Positions 55,021 to 63,887 of a stretch of DNA of 64,000 bases are shown piece by piece. The stretch is taken from assembly GCF_030815985.1 (NCBI RefSeq), contig NZ_JAUSXM010000001.1:2852001-2916000 (forward strand), given 5' to 3'. The notes under the pieces are model-generated. The model searched no databases and had not been told where the DNA came from. It worked only from the letters and a program-made list of their open reading frames with translations. Origin of the DNA: Paenibacillus sp. W2I17. Lineage in GTDB: Bacteria > Bacillota > Bacilli > Paenibacillales > Paenibacillaceae. A program made the position numbers and the translations under genes. The first letter of the stretch is position 1. Every line of letters starts with the position of its first letter.

Positions 55021-55431
55021 GTGATCGAAACGAATACGACAAGACGTAACGAATCACTGTTACAAGCACTGACTGCACAACACAATGCCATCACCAACAA
55101 CATTGCCAATGCAGACACACCCAACTACAAAAAGAAAACGGTAGAATTTCAGGAAGAGTTGCGACGTATCGTTGAAAATGGCAAAACAGATCAGCTCGCC
55201 ATGAAGCGGACTCATAACAAACACTTTCCTATCAGTGATCCCAATTCTTCCATCGTTCAGTACCGAATTGTCGAGAACAATGAAACAACGATGAACAATA
55301 ACAACAATAACGTTGACATTGACAAGGAAATGGCGGACCTTTCAGAGAACCAGCTCATGTATAACTACATGGTTGATCGGGTCAGTGGACATTACAAAAA
55401 AATGAAGAATTTATTGAATGATCTGAAATAA
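55021..55431 (+). CDS. FlgB-like flagellar basal-body rod protein, orphan
   Basis: 136 aa. TRRNESLLQALTAQHNAITN with ITNNIANADTPNYKKKTVEF is the rod-protein N-terminal signature; the C-terminal helix (MADLSENQLMYNYMVDRVSG) also fits FlgB. FlgB forms the proximal rod; the central Asn-rich loop is unusual. Not in a flagellar operon: neighbours are speD and a GNAT-NUDIX fusion. GTG at 55021 follows GAAGGAG. Confidence 0.85.
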   Translation: MIETNTTRRNESLLQALTAQHNAITNNIANADTPNYKKKTVEFQEELRRIVENGKTDQLAMKRTHNKHFPISDPNSSIVQYRIVENNETTMNNNNNNVDIDKEMADLSENQLMYNYMVDRVSGHYKKMKNLLNDLK

Positions 55432-55440
55432 TGAATGTAC

Positions 55441-55468
55441 AAGCAGCCCGAAATGGCTGCTTTTTTTT
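55441..55468 (+). terminator. Terminator after the flgB-like gene
   Basis: AAGCAGCC/GGCTGCTT stem with a 6-base loop and eight Ts. Confidence 0.92.
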
Positions 55469-55579
55469 GTTGTTTTTCCCTGAGTGCAGCTCGTTTGGTG
55501 CCATTTTTCGGTATCCTCTCCTGTTCGTAGTATAATGGGAAGAAACGAATGATTTCATATCGTATAAAAGAGGTGCAAC

Positions 55580-56680
55580 ATGTCTCCACGTCATTTAAAT
55601 GGATTTCAAGGTTCCAAAGTCAGATTAGCGGCCCCATGCCCGGAAGATTGCATGCGTCTCTCCCGCTTCACAGACGATTATGAATATTTGCGCAACATGG
55701 ATACCGATATCGCGATCCCGTTAACGCCGGATGAGACAGGTTCCTCCTCTGTCCGCCGAGACAACGGATTTGAATTTGCATTACGTACACTGGAGGGTAA
55801 CCGATTCATTGGATTCACAGCCCTCTACCGGATTGAATGGAACAATCGCTCTGCTCGTCTGGCCATTGGTATCGGCGAAGAAAATGATCGGGGTAAAGGA
55901 TACGGAAGCGACGCTCTGGCTCTGATTTTAAGGTATGGATTCCACGAATTGAACCTGAACCGGATTGCGCTGGAAGTCATCGAATACAATGAAGCTGCTA
56001 GACATGCGTACCTAAAAGCCGGATTCCGGGAAGAGGGTCGCCAGCGTTCTGCAGTTTTGCGCGATGGCATGCATTATGACCTGATCTCGATGAGTATCCT
56101 TACGGAAGAATGGTCGGCACAGTCTGGGCTTCCCTTATCATTCCGGTCTAATCGTACTCCTGAATCTGGGGATATGGTAGCGGGTGGTTTTTCACAACGA
56201 AACGGGAACGAACAAGCTGCGCTGTCTCTGTCGGAATTAAGTTCTGTTCCAAAAGATGAATCTAAAATTTCACCTCGCATCGGCGTAGGTGCGGTCATCC
56301 TGAATGAACGGGGCGAAGTGCTTCTCGCCTGGCGGAATCGTCAACCCGAGCAGCACACCTGGAGTATTCCTGGTGGGAAAGTAGATCCCTATGAATCACT
56401 GGAAACTGCTGTTATCCGTGAAATCAAGGAGGAAGTGAATCTGGATATCGCCATCGACAGTCTGCTCTGTACGGCGGAGACAATCCAGCCACAACAGAAG
56501 GAACATTGGATATCCGTGCTCTATTCCACCAAGGTGATTGGCGGCCATGCTCGTAATCTGGAAGAAGGCGGAGCCATCGGTGAGATCGGCTGGTTTCCAC
56601 TCCATGATCTGCCCTCTCCACTCGCCTGCTTCGCCGTACCTGGGCTGGAAGCTGTGAAGAAGTTATATAACCAGAATTAA
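55580..56680 (+). CDS. GNAT acetyltransferase-NUDIX hydrolase fusion protein
   Basis: 366 aa. Residues ~1-180: GNAT fold (LAIGIGEENDRGKGYGSDAL with the acetyl-CoA loop R-G-K-G-Y-G, then NRIALEVIEYNEAARHAYLK). A linker of ~50 residues. Residues ~235-366: NUDIX domain with GGKVDPYESLETAVIREIKE followed by EVNL, the complete hydrolase box. Possible detoxification or nucleotide-derivative hydrolysis; substrates unknown. ATG follows AGAGGTG. Confidence 0.9.
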   Translation: MSPRHLNGFQGSKVRLAAPCPEDCMRLSRFTDDYEYLRNMDTDIAIPLTPDETGSSSVRRDNGFEFALRTLEGNRFIGFTALYRIEWNNRSARLAIGIGEENDRGKGYGSDALALILRYGFHELNLNRIALEVIEYNEAARHAYLKAGFREEGRQRSAVLRDGMHYDLISMSILTEEWSAQSGLPLSFRSNRTPESGDMVAGGFSQRNGNEQAALSLSELSSVPKDESKISPRIGVGAVILNERGEVLLAWRNRQPEQHTWSIPGGKVDPYESLETAVIREIKEEVNLDIAIDSLLCTAETIQPQQKEHWISVLYSTKVIGGHARNLEEGGAIGEIGWFPLHDLPSPLACFAVPGLEAVKKLYNQN

Positions 56681-56698
56681 GCTTGGAGGTGCTTGCAA

Positions 56699-57562
56699 GT
56701 GTTGGAGATTCCTCTTCCTCGACCTGTACCCTTCATTCTGCATGAATCGAGTTCTCAATTCGATTGGAAAGGCAGCGGCTCGCTATCACTGAAAACATTC
56801 CGTAACGGAAAAACGCTCTATGAAGCGGGACGCGGTCACTTCGCAGTCAATAATGAGAACTATCTACTTCTGAATGAGGGCCAGGAATATAGTCTTCACA
56901 TTGATTCATCTACTCCAGTTGAATCCTTCTGTATCTTCTTCCCTCCCGGTTATGTGGAAGAGATCGGCCGGAATCTAATTACCAGTGATCTTCGGCTACT
57001 TGATGAGCCGTATAGTTATTCATCCTCAAACAAGATGGAGTGGGTAGAACGTACATATTCCATGGATAATCGGCTTGGCGCAGCTCTAAATTATTTGCGG
57101 AATTTGTACAGTCAAGACACGCTGGATTCCTGGACAATAGCGGAGCAGCTTCATCAGCTCGCTGTCCACATGCTGGATCTACACCGTAACGTTCAGCAAG
57201 AGATCAACGAACTGGATATGATCAGACGTTCAACCCGAGAAGAGTTGTATCGAAGAGTGTATATCGGGCATGAGTATATCTCCGCCTACTATGATCAGCC
57301 GTTAACGCTAGAACAGACTGCAGCGGCTGCACAACTATCCGTGAATCATTTTCTACGCAGTTATAGGAAGTTGTTTGGTACTTCACCCCATCGTTATCTG
57401 ACTGAATGCAGACTATTGGCTGCGAAGCGGCTTTTGCTATATTCGGACAGGTCTGTCACCAATATCTGTTATGATGTGGGCTTCGAGAGCCTCGGTTCGT
57501 TCAGTTCATTATTCACTAGACGCTTCCATAGCTCTCCTTCCCAGCTGCGGGCAAAAAGGTGA
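56699..57562 (+). CDS. AraC-family transcriptional regulator
   Basis: 287 aa. An N-terminal cupin-like sensor (KTLYEAGRGHFAVNNENYLL, EQEYSLH-like strand), then two helix-turn-helix motifs (LEQTAAAAQLSVNHFLRSYR; NICYDVGFESLGSFSSLFTR). GTG at 56699 has TTGGAGG at 9 bases; the TTG at 56693 is too close. Regulated target unknown; the ankyrin gene follows. Confidence 0.9.
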   Translation: MLEIPLPRPVPFILHESSSQFDWKGSGSLSLKTFRNGKTLYEAGRGHFAVNNENYLLLNEGQEYSLHIDSSTPVESFCIFFPPGYVEEIGRNLITSDLRLLDEPYSYSSSNKMEWVERTYSMDNRLGAALNYLRNLYSQDTLDSWTIAEQLHQLAVHMLDLHRNVQQEINELDMIRRSTREELYRRVYIGHEYISAYYDQPLTLEQTAAAAQLSVNHFLRSYRKLFGTSPHRYLTECRLLAAKRLLLYSDRSVTNICYDVGFESLGSFSSLFTRRFHSSPSQLRAKR

Positions 57563-57630
57563 TTATGAAGAAGAACCTCTGAAGAGGAACATCTATAATT
57601 ACATTATCTCATCAGATGGAGGTATTCCTT

Positions 57631-58158
57631 ATGAATCATGCAGAACAGATGAATCAACTATTTCAGGCTGCACAGTCTGGAGATTTGGCCAACCTGCAAT
57701 TATTGCTCGCTTCTCACCCGGAACTCACCAATACTGAAAATCAGGATGGGTTAACTCCGCTGGGATATGCCTCTCATTATGGACAAGCAGGAGCAGTTCG
57801 TCTTCTTCTGCAGCATGGAGCCGATGTTAACGCCCTTTCTCATTCCAAGATTTCCTTTATTCCGTCCAATACTGCACTTCATGCCGCACTTGCCGGAGAA
57901 CGTTCACTAGAAGTTATCCAACTTTTACTCGAACATGGGGCAGCCACGAGTATTCTGGACAGCGATGGACAATATGCGTTGCACTCCGCAGCATTTCATA
58001 CGGATCAGATCGAACTTATCGAGATGTTACTTCAGCATGGAGCTGATCCAAACGCGCTAAACTCAGCGGGCAAGACCTCACTGGAGATTTCACTTGAACG
58101 TGGTAACACGTCTACAGCCTCATGTCTGCGAGCAGCCGTTACAGCGCATCAGCAATAA
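57631..58158 (+). CDS. Ankyrin-repeat protein
   Basis: 175 aa made of about four ankyrin repeats: DGLTPLGYASHYGQAGAVRL, NTALHAALAGERSLEVIQLL, DGQYALHSAAFHTDQIELIE, NSAGKTSLEISLERGNT. A protein-binding scaffold; partner unknown. ATG at 57631 follows TGGAGG. Followed by a terminator. Confidence 0.92.
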   Translation: MNHAEQMNQLFQAAQSGDLANLQLLLASHPELTNTENQDGLTPLGYASHYGQAGAVRLLLQHGADVNALSHSKISFIPSNTALHAALAGERSLEVIQLLLEHGAATSILDSDGQYALHSAAFHTDQIELIEMLLQHGADPNALNSAGKTSLEISLERGNTSTASCLRAAVTAHQQ

Positions 58159-58186
58159 TGATTAGATAACGTGAGCAATACCGTTA

Positions 58187-58240
58187 ATAACCGTCAGGAC
58201 TCTTTTTGGAGTACAAAGAGAAGGTCTGACGGTTATTTCT
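58187..58240 (+). terminator. Terminator after the ankyrin gene
   Basis: AATAACCGTCAGGAC pairs with GGTCTGACGGTTATTT; ends in TTTCTGT. Confidence 0.75.
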
Positions 58241-58376
58241 GTCCTCTACGTTCTCATGCAAATACGTAGTTCAACTATATAGAAATCGGATACATACATA
58301 TTTTTCTAAGAAAATAAGAACCGTTTGGAGCCTTACGCGGTCTAATACTCAACATATTCAGGAAAGGAGGAGCCAT

Positions 58377-58892
58377 GTGACCCCTATTCAGCTCACCATC
58401 GCCGCACAAAAAGGGGATGCCGAGGCTTTTGCAGCCTTAATGGAATTACATCAGAGCCAACTGTACCGTATCGCCTATGCATACCTGCATAACGAAGGTG
58501 ATGCGCTCGAAGCGATTCAGGAATCAACGTTCAGGGCGTTCCATAAACTCAAAAAATTAAAAGAGCCCTCCTACTTTGGCACTTGGCTCATCCGCATTCT
58601 GCTCAACTACTGTGCGGACGAACGCAAACGCAAAAGTCGGTTCCGTCCCGTCACCAAGATTCAGGAATCCAGCAGTTGGGATCGTCCTGCGGACCCCGAT
58701 CTTGCCGCCGCCGTCTCCACTCTTGACCGGGATTGCAAACAAATTATTATTTTGAGTTATTTCGAAGGTTTCTCCTTAACTGAAGTTGCCGATATTCTCG
58801 AAATCCCGACCGGAACTGTAAAATCCCGATTACATCGGGCACTCGGACAGCTCCGTGATCAACTTGAAACGAAAGGAGATGCATCCTCATGA
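58377..58892 (+). CDS. ECF-type RNA polymerase sigma factor
   Basis: 171 aa. Sigma region 2 (LYRIAYAYLHNEGDALEAIQ, ESTFRAFHKL) and region 4 (LSYFEGFSLTEVADILEIPT, GTVKSRLHRALGQL). GTG at 58377 follows AAAGGAGGAG (the ATG two bases earlier is followed by a stop). Its stop overlaps the start of the anti-sigma gene (ATGA), so the pair is co-translated. Confidence 0.95.
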   Translation: MTPIQLTIAAQKGDAEAFAALMELHQSQLYRIAYAYLHNEGDALEAIQESTFRAFHKLKKLKEPSYFGTWLIRILLNYCADERKRKSRFRPVTKIQESSSWDRPADPDLAAAVSTLDRDCKQIIILSYFEGFSLTEVADILEIPTGTVKSRLHRALGQLRDQLETKGDASS

Positions 58893-60205
58893 CGGATGAA
58901 CACAACTCATTTGACGCATTGGAAGAACGGCTGAATGCTCGCAAGACGGAATACGAATCCATGCCTATACCGGATGCTGCCTATCAGGCTGTTCAGTCCG
59001 GAATCCACCAGGCTGCTAGCAAACGCAAGTCCCGGCTGCGCTGGTACATGAGTTCCATCTCGGCAGCGGCCCTCATCCTGCTATTTACCGGATGTATCCG
59101 TGTCTCTCCCGCTTTTGCGTCCTTTGTGGAGCAATTGCCCGGCATGGAAGGCATTGTGGGTATGATTCGCCAGGACAAAGGATTAATGATGGCGATTGAT
59201 CAGTCCCTCTTACAGCAGGTCGGTGTCACCGACGAGCATGATGGTGCTTCCTTGACCGTTGAAGGCATTATCACAGACGAGTCACGTATGGTCATTTTTT
59301 ACACGATGAAGGGCATGAAAGATCCCGAAAAATTCAACTATGACATCGATTTGCTGGATGAGAATGGTAAAAAGTTACCTGTTGCGTTTAGCTATTCCTC
59401 TCCTAATCCGGATTCAGAAAGTGGCGTTTACGAGGACAAAATCGATGTCTCATTCACAGAATCTTTACCGCCACAAGAGCTGACCGTTGTATTTAAGAAA
59501 CGAGGTAAGGAACCGAATAATAAGTGGAAGGTTACCTTCCCCGTGGATCACAGCTTAACAAAAGGCATGAAAAAAAACATTCCCGTAAACCAAACTATGA
59601 CCGTGGACGGGCAGCGTATTTATGTAAAACAGGCCGTTCTGTATCCCACACGTCTTGTACTTGATATCGAATATGATCGGAACAACACCAAAAAGATCTT
59701 TGGCATTCGTGATCTGCACTTGGTAGATGAGCAAGGCCGAGCATGGAGAACGGATTCATCTTCCATCGGAGGCTCTGGAAGTTCCGTCTTTTTCGAAAGC
59801 ATGTACTTCTCCACTCCGAAAAAACTGACTTTGCAAGGGTCTGGACTTTCAGCAGTGGATAAGGATGAACTGGTTATCAGCATCGATCCATCTTCAGGTG
59901 AAATACAAGGCGGCCCATCGAGTTTGAAATTGCTGCAAAGCACGGTCCAGGGCAATAATCTGATCCTCGAGTTTTCAATTGCAGATGCTCAAAATGCTAC
60001 TTCAGGGCTATCATTTACCAATATCGAAGACAGTAAAGGAAACCCTTTCGACATTAATGAAGTAGGCTGGAGCCCTTCCGTCTTTGAAGCAAGAGTTGTC
60101 ATTAAAAATGGAGCCGCAGCCAAAGGAAATCTGACAATGGAAATAGACTCTTACCCTGACCAAATTCGTGCACCGTTCTCTATTGAAATTCCTGTGACTC
60201 CCTAA
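58889..60205 (+). CDS. DUF4179-domain anti-sigma factor
   Basis: 438 aa. A cytoplasmic N-terminal part (~60 residues) that would hold the sigma factor, one membrane segment (YMSSISAAALILLFTGCIRV), then the DUF4179 extracytoplasmic domain (FASFVEQLPGMEGIVGMIRQ onward) and a beta-rich C-terminus. Translationally coupled to the sigma gene. Keeps the sigma factor bound until an envelope signal. Confidence 0.9.
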   Translation: MTDEHNSFDALEERLNARKTEYESMPIPDAAYQAVQSGIHQAASKRKSRLRWYMSSISAAALILLFTGCIRVSPAFASFVEQLPGMEGIVGMIRQDKGLMMAIDQSLLQQVGVTDEHDGASLTVEGIITDESRMVIFYTMKGMKDPEKFNYDIDLLDENGKKLPVAFSYSSPNPDSESGVYEDKIDVSFTESLPPQELTVVFKKRGKEPNNKWKVTFPVDHSLTKGMKKNIPVNQTMTVDGQRIYVKQAVLYPTRLVLDIEYDRNNTKKIFGIRDLHLVDEQGRAWRTDSSSIGGSGSSVFFESMYFSTPKKLTLQGSGLSAVDKDELVISIDPSSGEIQGGPSSLKLLQSTVQGNNLILEFSIADAQNATSGLSFTNIEDSKGNPFDINEVGWSPSVFEARVVIKNGAAAKGNLTMEIDSYPDQIRAPFSIEIPVTP

Positions 60206-60315
60206 AGAAATGTAACAGCCATAATTGTAAGCCACACGACGTAGTCATGCACTATAATGAAAATATTAAACAACTACATTAAATCGATATATTCCCAGGA
60301 AAGGGTGTTTCCACA

Positions 60316-61359
60316 ATGAATCAACGTTCGATCCGTTATCCACAACCACTCGCTCCGGGAAATACCATCGGTGTGGCAGCACCCTCCAGCGGTGTTGGCG
60401 AATCCCTGCACCATTACCTTGAGGAGAGTAAACGCAACATGGAGCGCCTTGGTTTTGGCGTTATGGAAAGCCCGTCGCTCCGCCACAATACCAAATGTGT
60501 GAGTGCCTCCAAAGAAGAACGCGCCGAAGAGATGAATGAATTTTTCCGCAATCCAAATATTCAAGCCATTATCCCTCCATGGGGCGGGGAATTTCTGATG
60601 GATATCCTCCCCCTGCTGGATTGGGAAGCCTTAAAATCGTTGCCGCCCAAATGGGTCATGGGATATTCGGATATCAGTACGTTCTTGTTCGCCTATACCC
60701 TGATCACCGGAACAGCATCAGCACATGGCACCAACTATGTTGATCTAAGATCAAACGCCCTCGATCCCGTGACTGCGCGCTGGATTGATGTGTTACAGAC
60801 CAAATACGGCGGACAGATCACACAATCGTCTTCTACACATTATCAATCGGCATGGAAACCGGAATCTCCTGGATTTAACCTGGATACACCTTCGTGCTGG
60901 AAACAGCTCGGCCACTCGGAAGATGCAGATACAGATGTGGCGTTCTCCGGTCGGCTGATCGGCGGCTGCATGGATACGATCTCCAGTCTGATTGGCACGC
61001 CGTATGCACCTGTTGCATTCTATCTGGATCAGTACTGTGCAGACGAAGGAACGATCTGGTATCTGGAAAGCTGTGAGATGAATGCGGGGGATATCTACCG
61101 TCATCTGTGGCAGATGAAACAGGCTGGCTGGTTTGCAGGTGTAAAAGGCTTCATGTTCGGCCGACCTGCCGGTTATTCCGATACAGCCGATTTTAATTTC
61201 ACCGATGCCCTATCCTCTGCACTTGGGGATCTGGATGTCCCTGTACTGTACGATGTGGATCTCGGCCATGTTCCGCCCCAGCTCACCTTTGTGAATGGAG
61301 CATTAGGCAAAGTCGCTTATGAAAATGGACGCGGGAGCCTTGAGATGGCGTTTGTGTAA
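60316..61359 (+). CDS. S66-family peptidase (LD-carboxypeptidase / MccF-like)
   Basis: 347 aa. NTIGVAAPSSGVGESLHHYL at the start, PPWGGEFLMDILPLLDW, catalytic Ser in MGYSDISTFLFAY, and LESCEMNAGDIYRHLWQMKQ and DVDLGHVPPQLTF near the end. Members trim murein tetrapeptides or inactivate microcin C-type compounds. The longer MccF-like form is suggested by the length. GGAAAGGGTG precedes ATG. Confidence 0.92.
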   Translation: MNQRSIRYPQPLAPGNTIGVAAPSSGVGESLHHYLEESKRNMERLGFGVMESPSLRHNTKCVSASKEERAEEMNEFFRNPNIQAIIPPWGGEFLMDILPLLDWEALKSLPPKWVMGYSDISTFLFAYTLITGTASAHGTNYVDLRSNALDPVTARWIDVLQTKYGGQITQSSSTHYQSAWKPESPGFNLDTPSCWKQLGHSEDADTDVAFSGRLIGGCMDTISSLIGTPYAPVAFYLDQYCADEGTIWYLESCEMNAGDIYRHLWQMKQAGWFAGVKGFMFGRPAGYSDTADFNFTDALSSALGDLDVPVLYDVDLGHVPPQLTFVNGALGKVAYENGRGSLEMAFV

Positions 61360-61423
61360 TCACCTTTTATAGGCAGATGCATACCTTGAAGTAAGAACTT
61401 ATTTTGAGGAAGGGTTGTGCATC

Positions 61424-61729
61424 ATGTCTGAATCCACATCCACGCCATCCACGCGTGTCGTGTATCAAGCCAATCAACCGACGCTTCAATCCGTGCAAAG
61501 TGTACGGAATATGCTTCATCATACAGCCCGGCAGCATGTAGGCAAGAAGGTACAAGTCCAGAATATCGATGGGCAAGTGTGGGAAGGTGTCATCATCAGT
61601 GCAGACCGGGGGATTTTGTATCTCCAGGTTACCCCGATGCATGGATATCCTGAACCGCGCGCCTTGTTTGGACCAACCATTTTGCCGCTTGTGCTGTATG
61701 AATTGTTGGTTATCACACTGTTGATGTAG
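61424..61729 (+). CDS. Hypothetical small protein with Sm-like barrel appearance
   Basis: 101 aa. The middle, HVGKKVQVQNIDGQVWEGVI followed by ISADRGILYLQV, has the strand pattern of small Sm/Hfq-like or SH3 barrels; the C-terminus is hydrophobic (ILPLVLYELLVITLLM). Function unknown. GAGGAAGGG precedes ATG at 61424. Confidence 0.65.
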   Translation: MSESTSTPSTRVVYQANQPTLQSVQSVRNMLHHTARQHVGKKVQVQNIDGQVWEGVIISADRGILYLQVTPMHGYPEPRALFGPTILPLVLYELLVITLLM

Positions 61730-61761
61730 TGGTATTGTACTTCCATATTCGAACCTGTTCC

Positions 61762-61811
61762 AAGAAGCTTCGCTCCTGAGATCTTTAAGTCTTGGGAACG
61801 AGGCTTTTTTA
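61762..61811 (+). terminator. Imperfect terminator hairpin
   Basis: AAGCTTCGCTC pairs imperfectly with GAACGAGGCTT, followed by TTTTT. Confidence 0.6.
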
Positions 61812-61964
61812 TCGTCCTGGCGATGGTGCGGTATGATTCCTTGCGAGCGTGTGAAATATGATACAATGGTGTCGCACCACCCCATATCTCATATGAAACG
61901 GAGCTTGATCCGGTTGGAATACATACGTCATGATTCATCACCCGTATCGCAAGCCGAGACGGGT

Positions 61965-62726
61965 ATGATTGGCAGCAACCCTACTGAACAATCCCGCGTG
62001 ATTGCAATCTGTCTGCTCGCAGGCAAAATCATGCTGCAAAGCGGTGGTGAAACCTACCGTGTGGAAGATACGATGAAACGTATGGCGGCTGCGCTTGGTT
62101 TACCCCATTCGCACAGTTACGTTGTTCCGACAGGTATCTTCTTCTCTGTTGATGCAACCGAACCCGCCAAGCTGATTCGTATCTCCGAACGTACAACGGA
62201 TCTGGACAAGGTGTCCGAGGTGAATGCGGTCTCCCGCCGCATCGGACAAGGTGAGCTATCCGCTCAGGAAGCCCATGATCTGTTGGTACAGATCGAAGGC
62301 AAGCCCTCCTCCTATTCAACGGCTGTGCAACTTACGGCCGCAGCGTTATCCAGTGGTTGTTTTACCATTATGTTTGGCGGGGGCTGGAGCGACTTTCTTC
62401 CGGCGCTAATCTGCGGGGGCATAGGTTATGCAGCCGTTATTGCCTTTCACCGGTTGGTGCGGGTCAAATTCTTTGCCGAGCTTACGGCATCCTTTGTTAT
62501 TGGCTTACTCGCTTTTCTCCTGATCTATCTGGGGGTCGGTCATGAACGGGACAAAATCATCATTGGTTCGGTTATGCCGCTGGTTCCAGGGCTACTGATT
62601 ACCAATGCAGTACGCGACTTGATGGCCGGGCATCTCGTATCCGGATTATCCAAGGGAGCCGAGGCATTTCTGACTGCTTTTGCCATAGGTACAGGCATTG
62701 CAGTTGTATTTTCACTTTTTATGTAA
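61965..62726 (+). CDS. ThrE-family threonine/serine exporter, large subunit (YjjP-like)
   Basis: 253 aa. A soluble hydrolase-like N-terminal part (CLLAGKIMLQSGGETYRVED, SHSYVVPTGIFFSVD) followed by five membrane segments. The frame is open to 61833; ATG at 61965 gives the usual family N-terminus but its ribosome binding site is weak, and 61893 is an alternative. Works with the small subunit encoded 18 bases downstream to export amino acids. Confidence 0.85.
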   Translation: MIGSNPTEQSRVIAICLLAGKIMLQSGGETYRVEDTMKRMAAALGLPHSHSYVVPTGIFFSVDATEPAKLIRISERTTDLDKVSEVNAVSRRIGQGELSAQEAHDLLVQIEGKPSSYSTAVQLTAAALSSGCFTIMFGGGWSDFLPALICGGIGYAAVIAFHRLVRVKFFAELTASFVIGLLAFLLIYLGVGHERDKIIIGSVMPLVPGLLITNAVRDLMAGHLVSGLSKGAEAFLTAFAIGTGIAVVFSLFM

Positions 62727-62744
62727 GACGGAGGAATGCAGGAT

Positions 62745-63203
62745 ATGCTCCATTTTATTGAACAAGCCTTAACCAGTTTTGTCGCTTCAGCCGCGTTTGG
62801 GATCATCTTCAACGCACCACGGCGCATGCTGCTCCACGGTGGATTTGTCGGCATGATCGGCTGGATCATCTATATCGTGCTTGAATATGCAGCGGATGCG
62901 GTTCCTGCTACACTTGCAGCGACCATAGCCGTAGGTGTCATCAGTCAAGTATTCTCTCGCATGTTTCGCGCACCCGTTATCATCTTCAGCGTCGCAGGCA
63001 TCATTCCTCTCGTTCCTGGTGGACTGGCGTATAATGCAATGCGAAGTTTTGTGCAAAATGACTACAGTGCCGCTATGGAGATGGCCGCCAAGGCACTCAT
63101 GTTATCCGGCGCTATTGCTGTAGGCTTGGTGTTATCGGAGGTATTAAACCAGATGATACGCCGAATTCCCGCCTCACTGCGGACAAAATCATCATCGAAA
63201 TGA
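62745..63203 (+). CDS. ThrE-family exporter, small subunit (YjjB-like)
   Basis: 152 aa, four or five membrane segments (FGIIFNAPRRMLLHGGFVGM, FSVAGIIPLVPGGLAYNAMR). Family partner of the preceding gene; together equal to single-chain ThrE. ATG at 62745 lies 10 bases after GGAGG; the ATG at 62736 is too close. Confidence 0.9.
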   Translation: MLHFIEQALTSFVASAAFGIIFNAPRRMLLHGGFVGMIGWIIYIVLEYAADAVPATLAATIAVGVISQVFSRMFRAPVIIFSVAGIIPLVPGGLAYNAMRSFVQNDYSAAMEMAAKALMLSGAIAVGLVLSEVLNQMIRRIPASLRTKSSSK

Positions 63204-63230
63204 TTATTCTTTTCATAATATTCAACACGT

Positions 63231-63282
63231 GGAAGGCCCGTTAGGCATACAGGATGAAATCTTGTATACTAACGGGCCTTCC
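63231..63282. terminator. Strong bidirectional terminator-like hairpin
   Basis: GGAAGGCCCGTTAG and CTAACGGGCCTTCC are exact 14-base inverted repeats around a 24-base loop, between convergent genes. Confidence 0.75.
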
Positions 63283-63335
63283 GTATCGCTTTTTATAGAG
63301 CACTATAGTGCAGTGAGACAATCAAAGAAATCTAT

Positions 63336-63887
63336 TTACTTCACAAACGTATTTTTCACACGTACCGACCTCAGGAAATATGGAATGAAGATACAGCACG
63401 TCAGAATGGATCGTACGATCAACTGAAAAGCCGGAGTTGCATCAAGCACATGCTGTTCTCTTGGGATTTCATTGCGCGCAATCAGAATCCACGTCACGAT
63501 GCTTATGATCACATTCATCAGGTACATCACCATCATCATACGCGGAAACTGTCTCTTCCGTTTATATAAAAGAATGAGATTCACGATAACGATCATTAAT
63601 AGAATGGTACTGCTTATGAAACCAAACCACAGGAGTGGACGGATCATCTCCGTGTAAATCTGAGGATCGACACCACGGCTTACTTCCCATCTGGCAGGGT
63701 CCATGATGACATTCACCTGCGATACATCCGAGATGAGAAACACCAGCGCAAGCCAAAGACTGATCTGGATTAAAATAAGCCATCCGCCCAATCCGGAGAT
63801 ACCAGGCCGTTCCGGTCTGATACCGGTTTTGGATTGCAGCGAGTTCATATCCGTATCTGTATCCGAGTTCCTATATTTATAGTTCAT
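63336..63887 (-). CDS. DUF2569-type membrane protein
   Basis: 183 aa with four membrane segments. PGISGLGGWLILIQISLWLA is the family start, preceded by a polar N-terminus. GGAGGCTGAA precedes ATG at 63887. Function unknown. Convergent with the exporter genes. Confidence 0.82.
   Translation of the reverse strand: MNYKYRNSDTDTDMNSLQSKTGIRPERPGISGLGGWLILIQISLWLALVFLISDVSQVNVIMDPARWEVSRGVDPQIYTEMIRPLLWFGFISSTILLMIVIVNLILLYKRKRQFPRMMMVMYLMNVIISIVTWILIARNEIPREQHVLDATPAFQLIVRSILTCCIFIPYFLRSVRVKNTFVK

Noticed and set aside
61841..61867. Sigma-A promoter TTGCGA/TACAAT before the ThrE-type gene
   Set aside because: Spacing is only 15 bases and the -35 box is poor; not strong enough to list.
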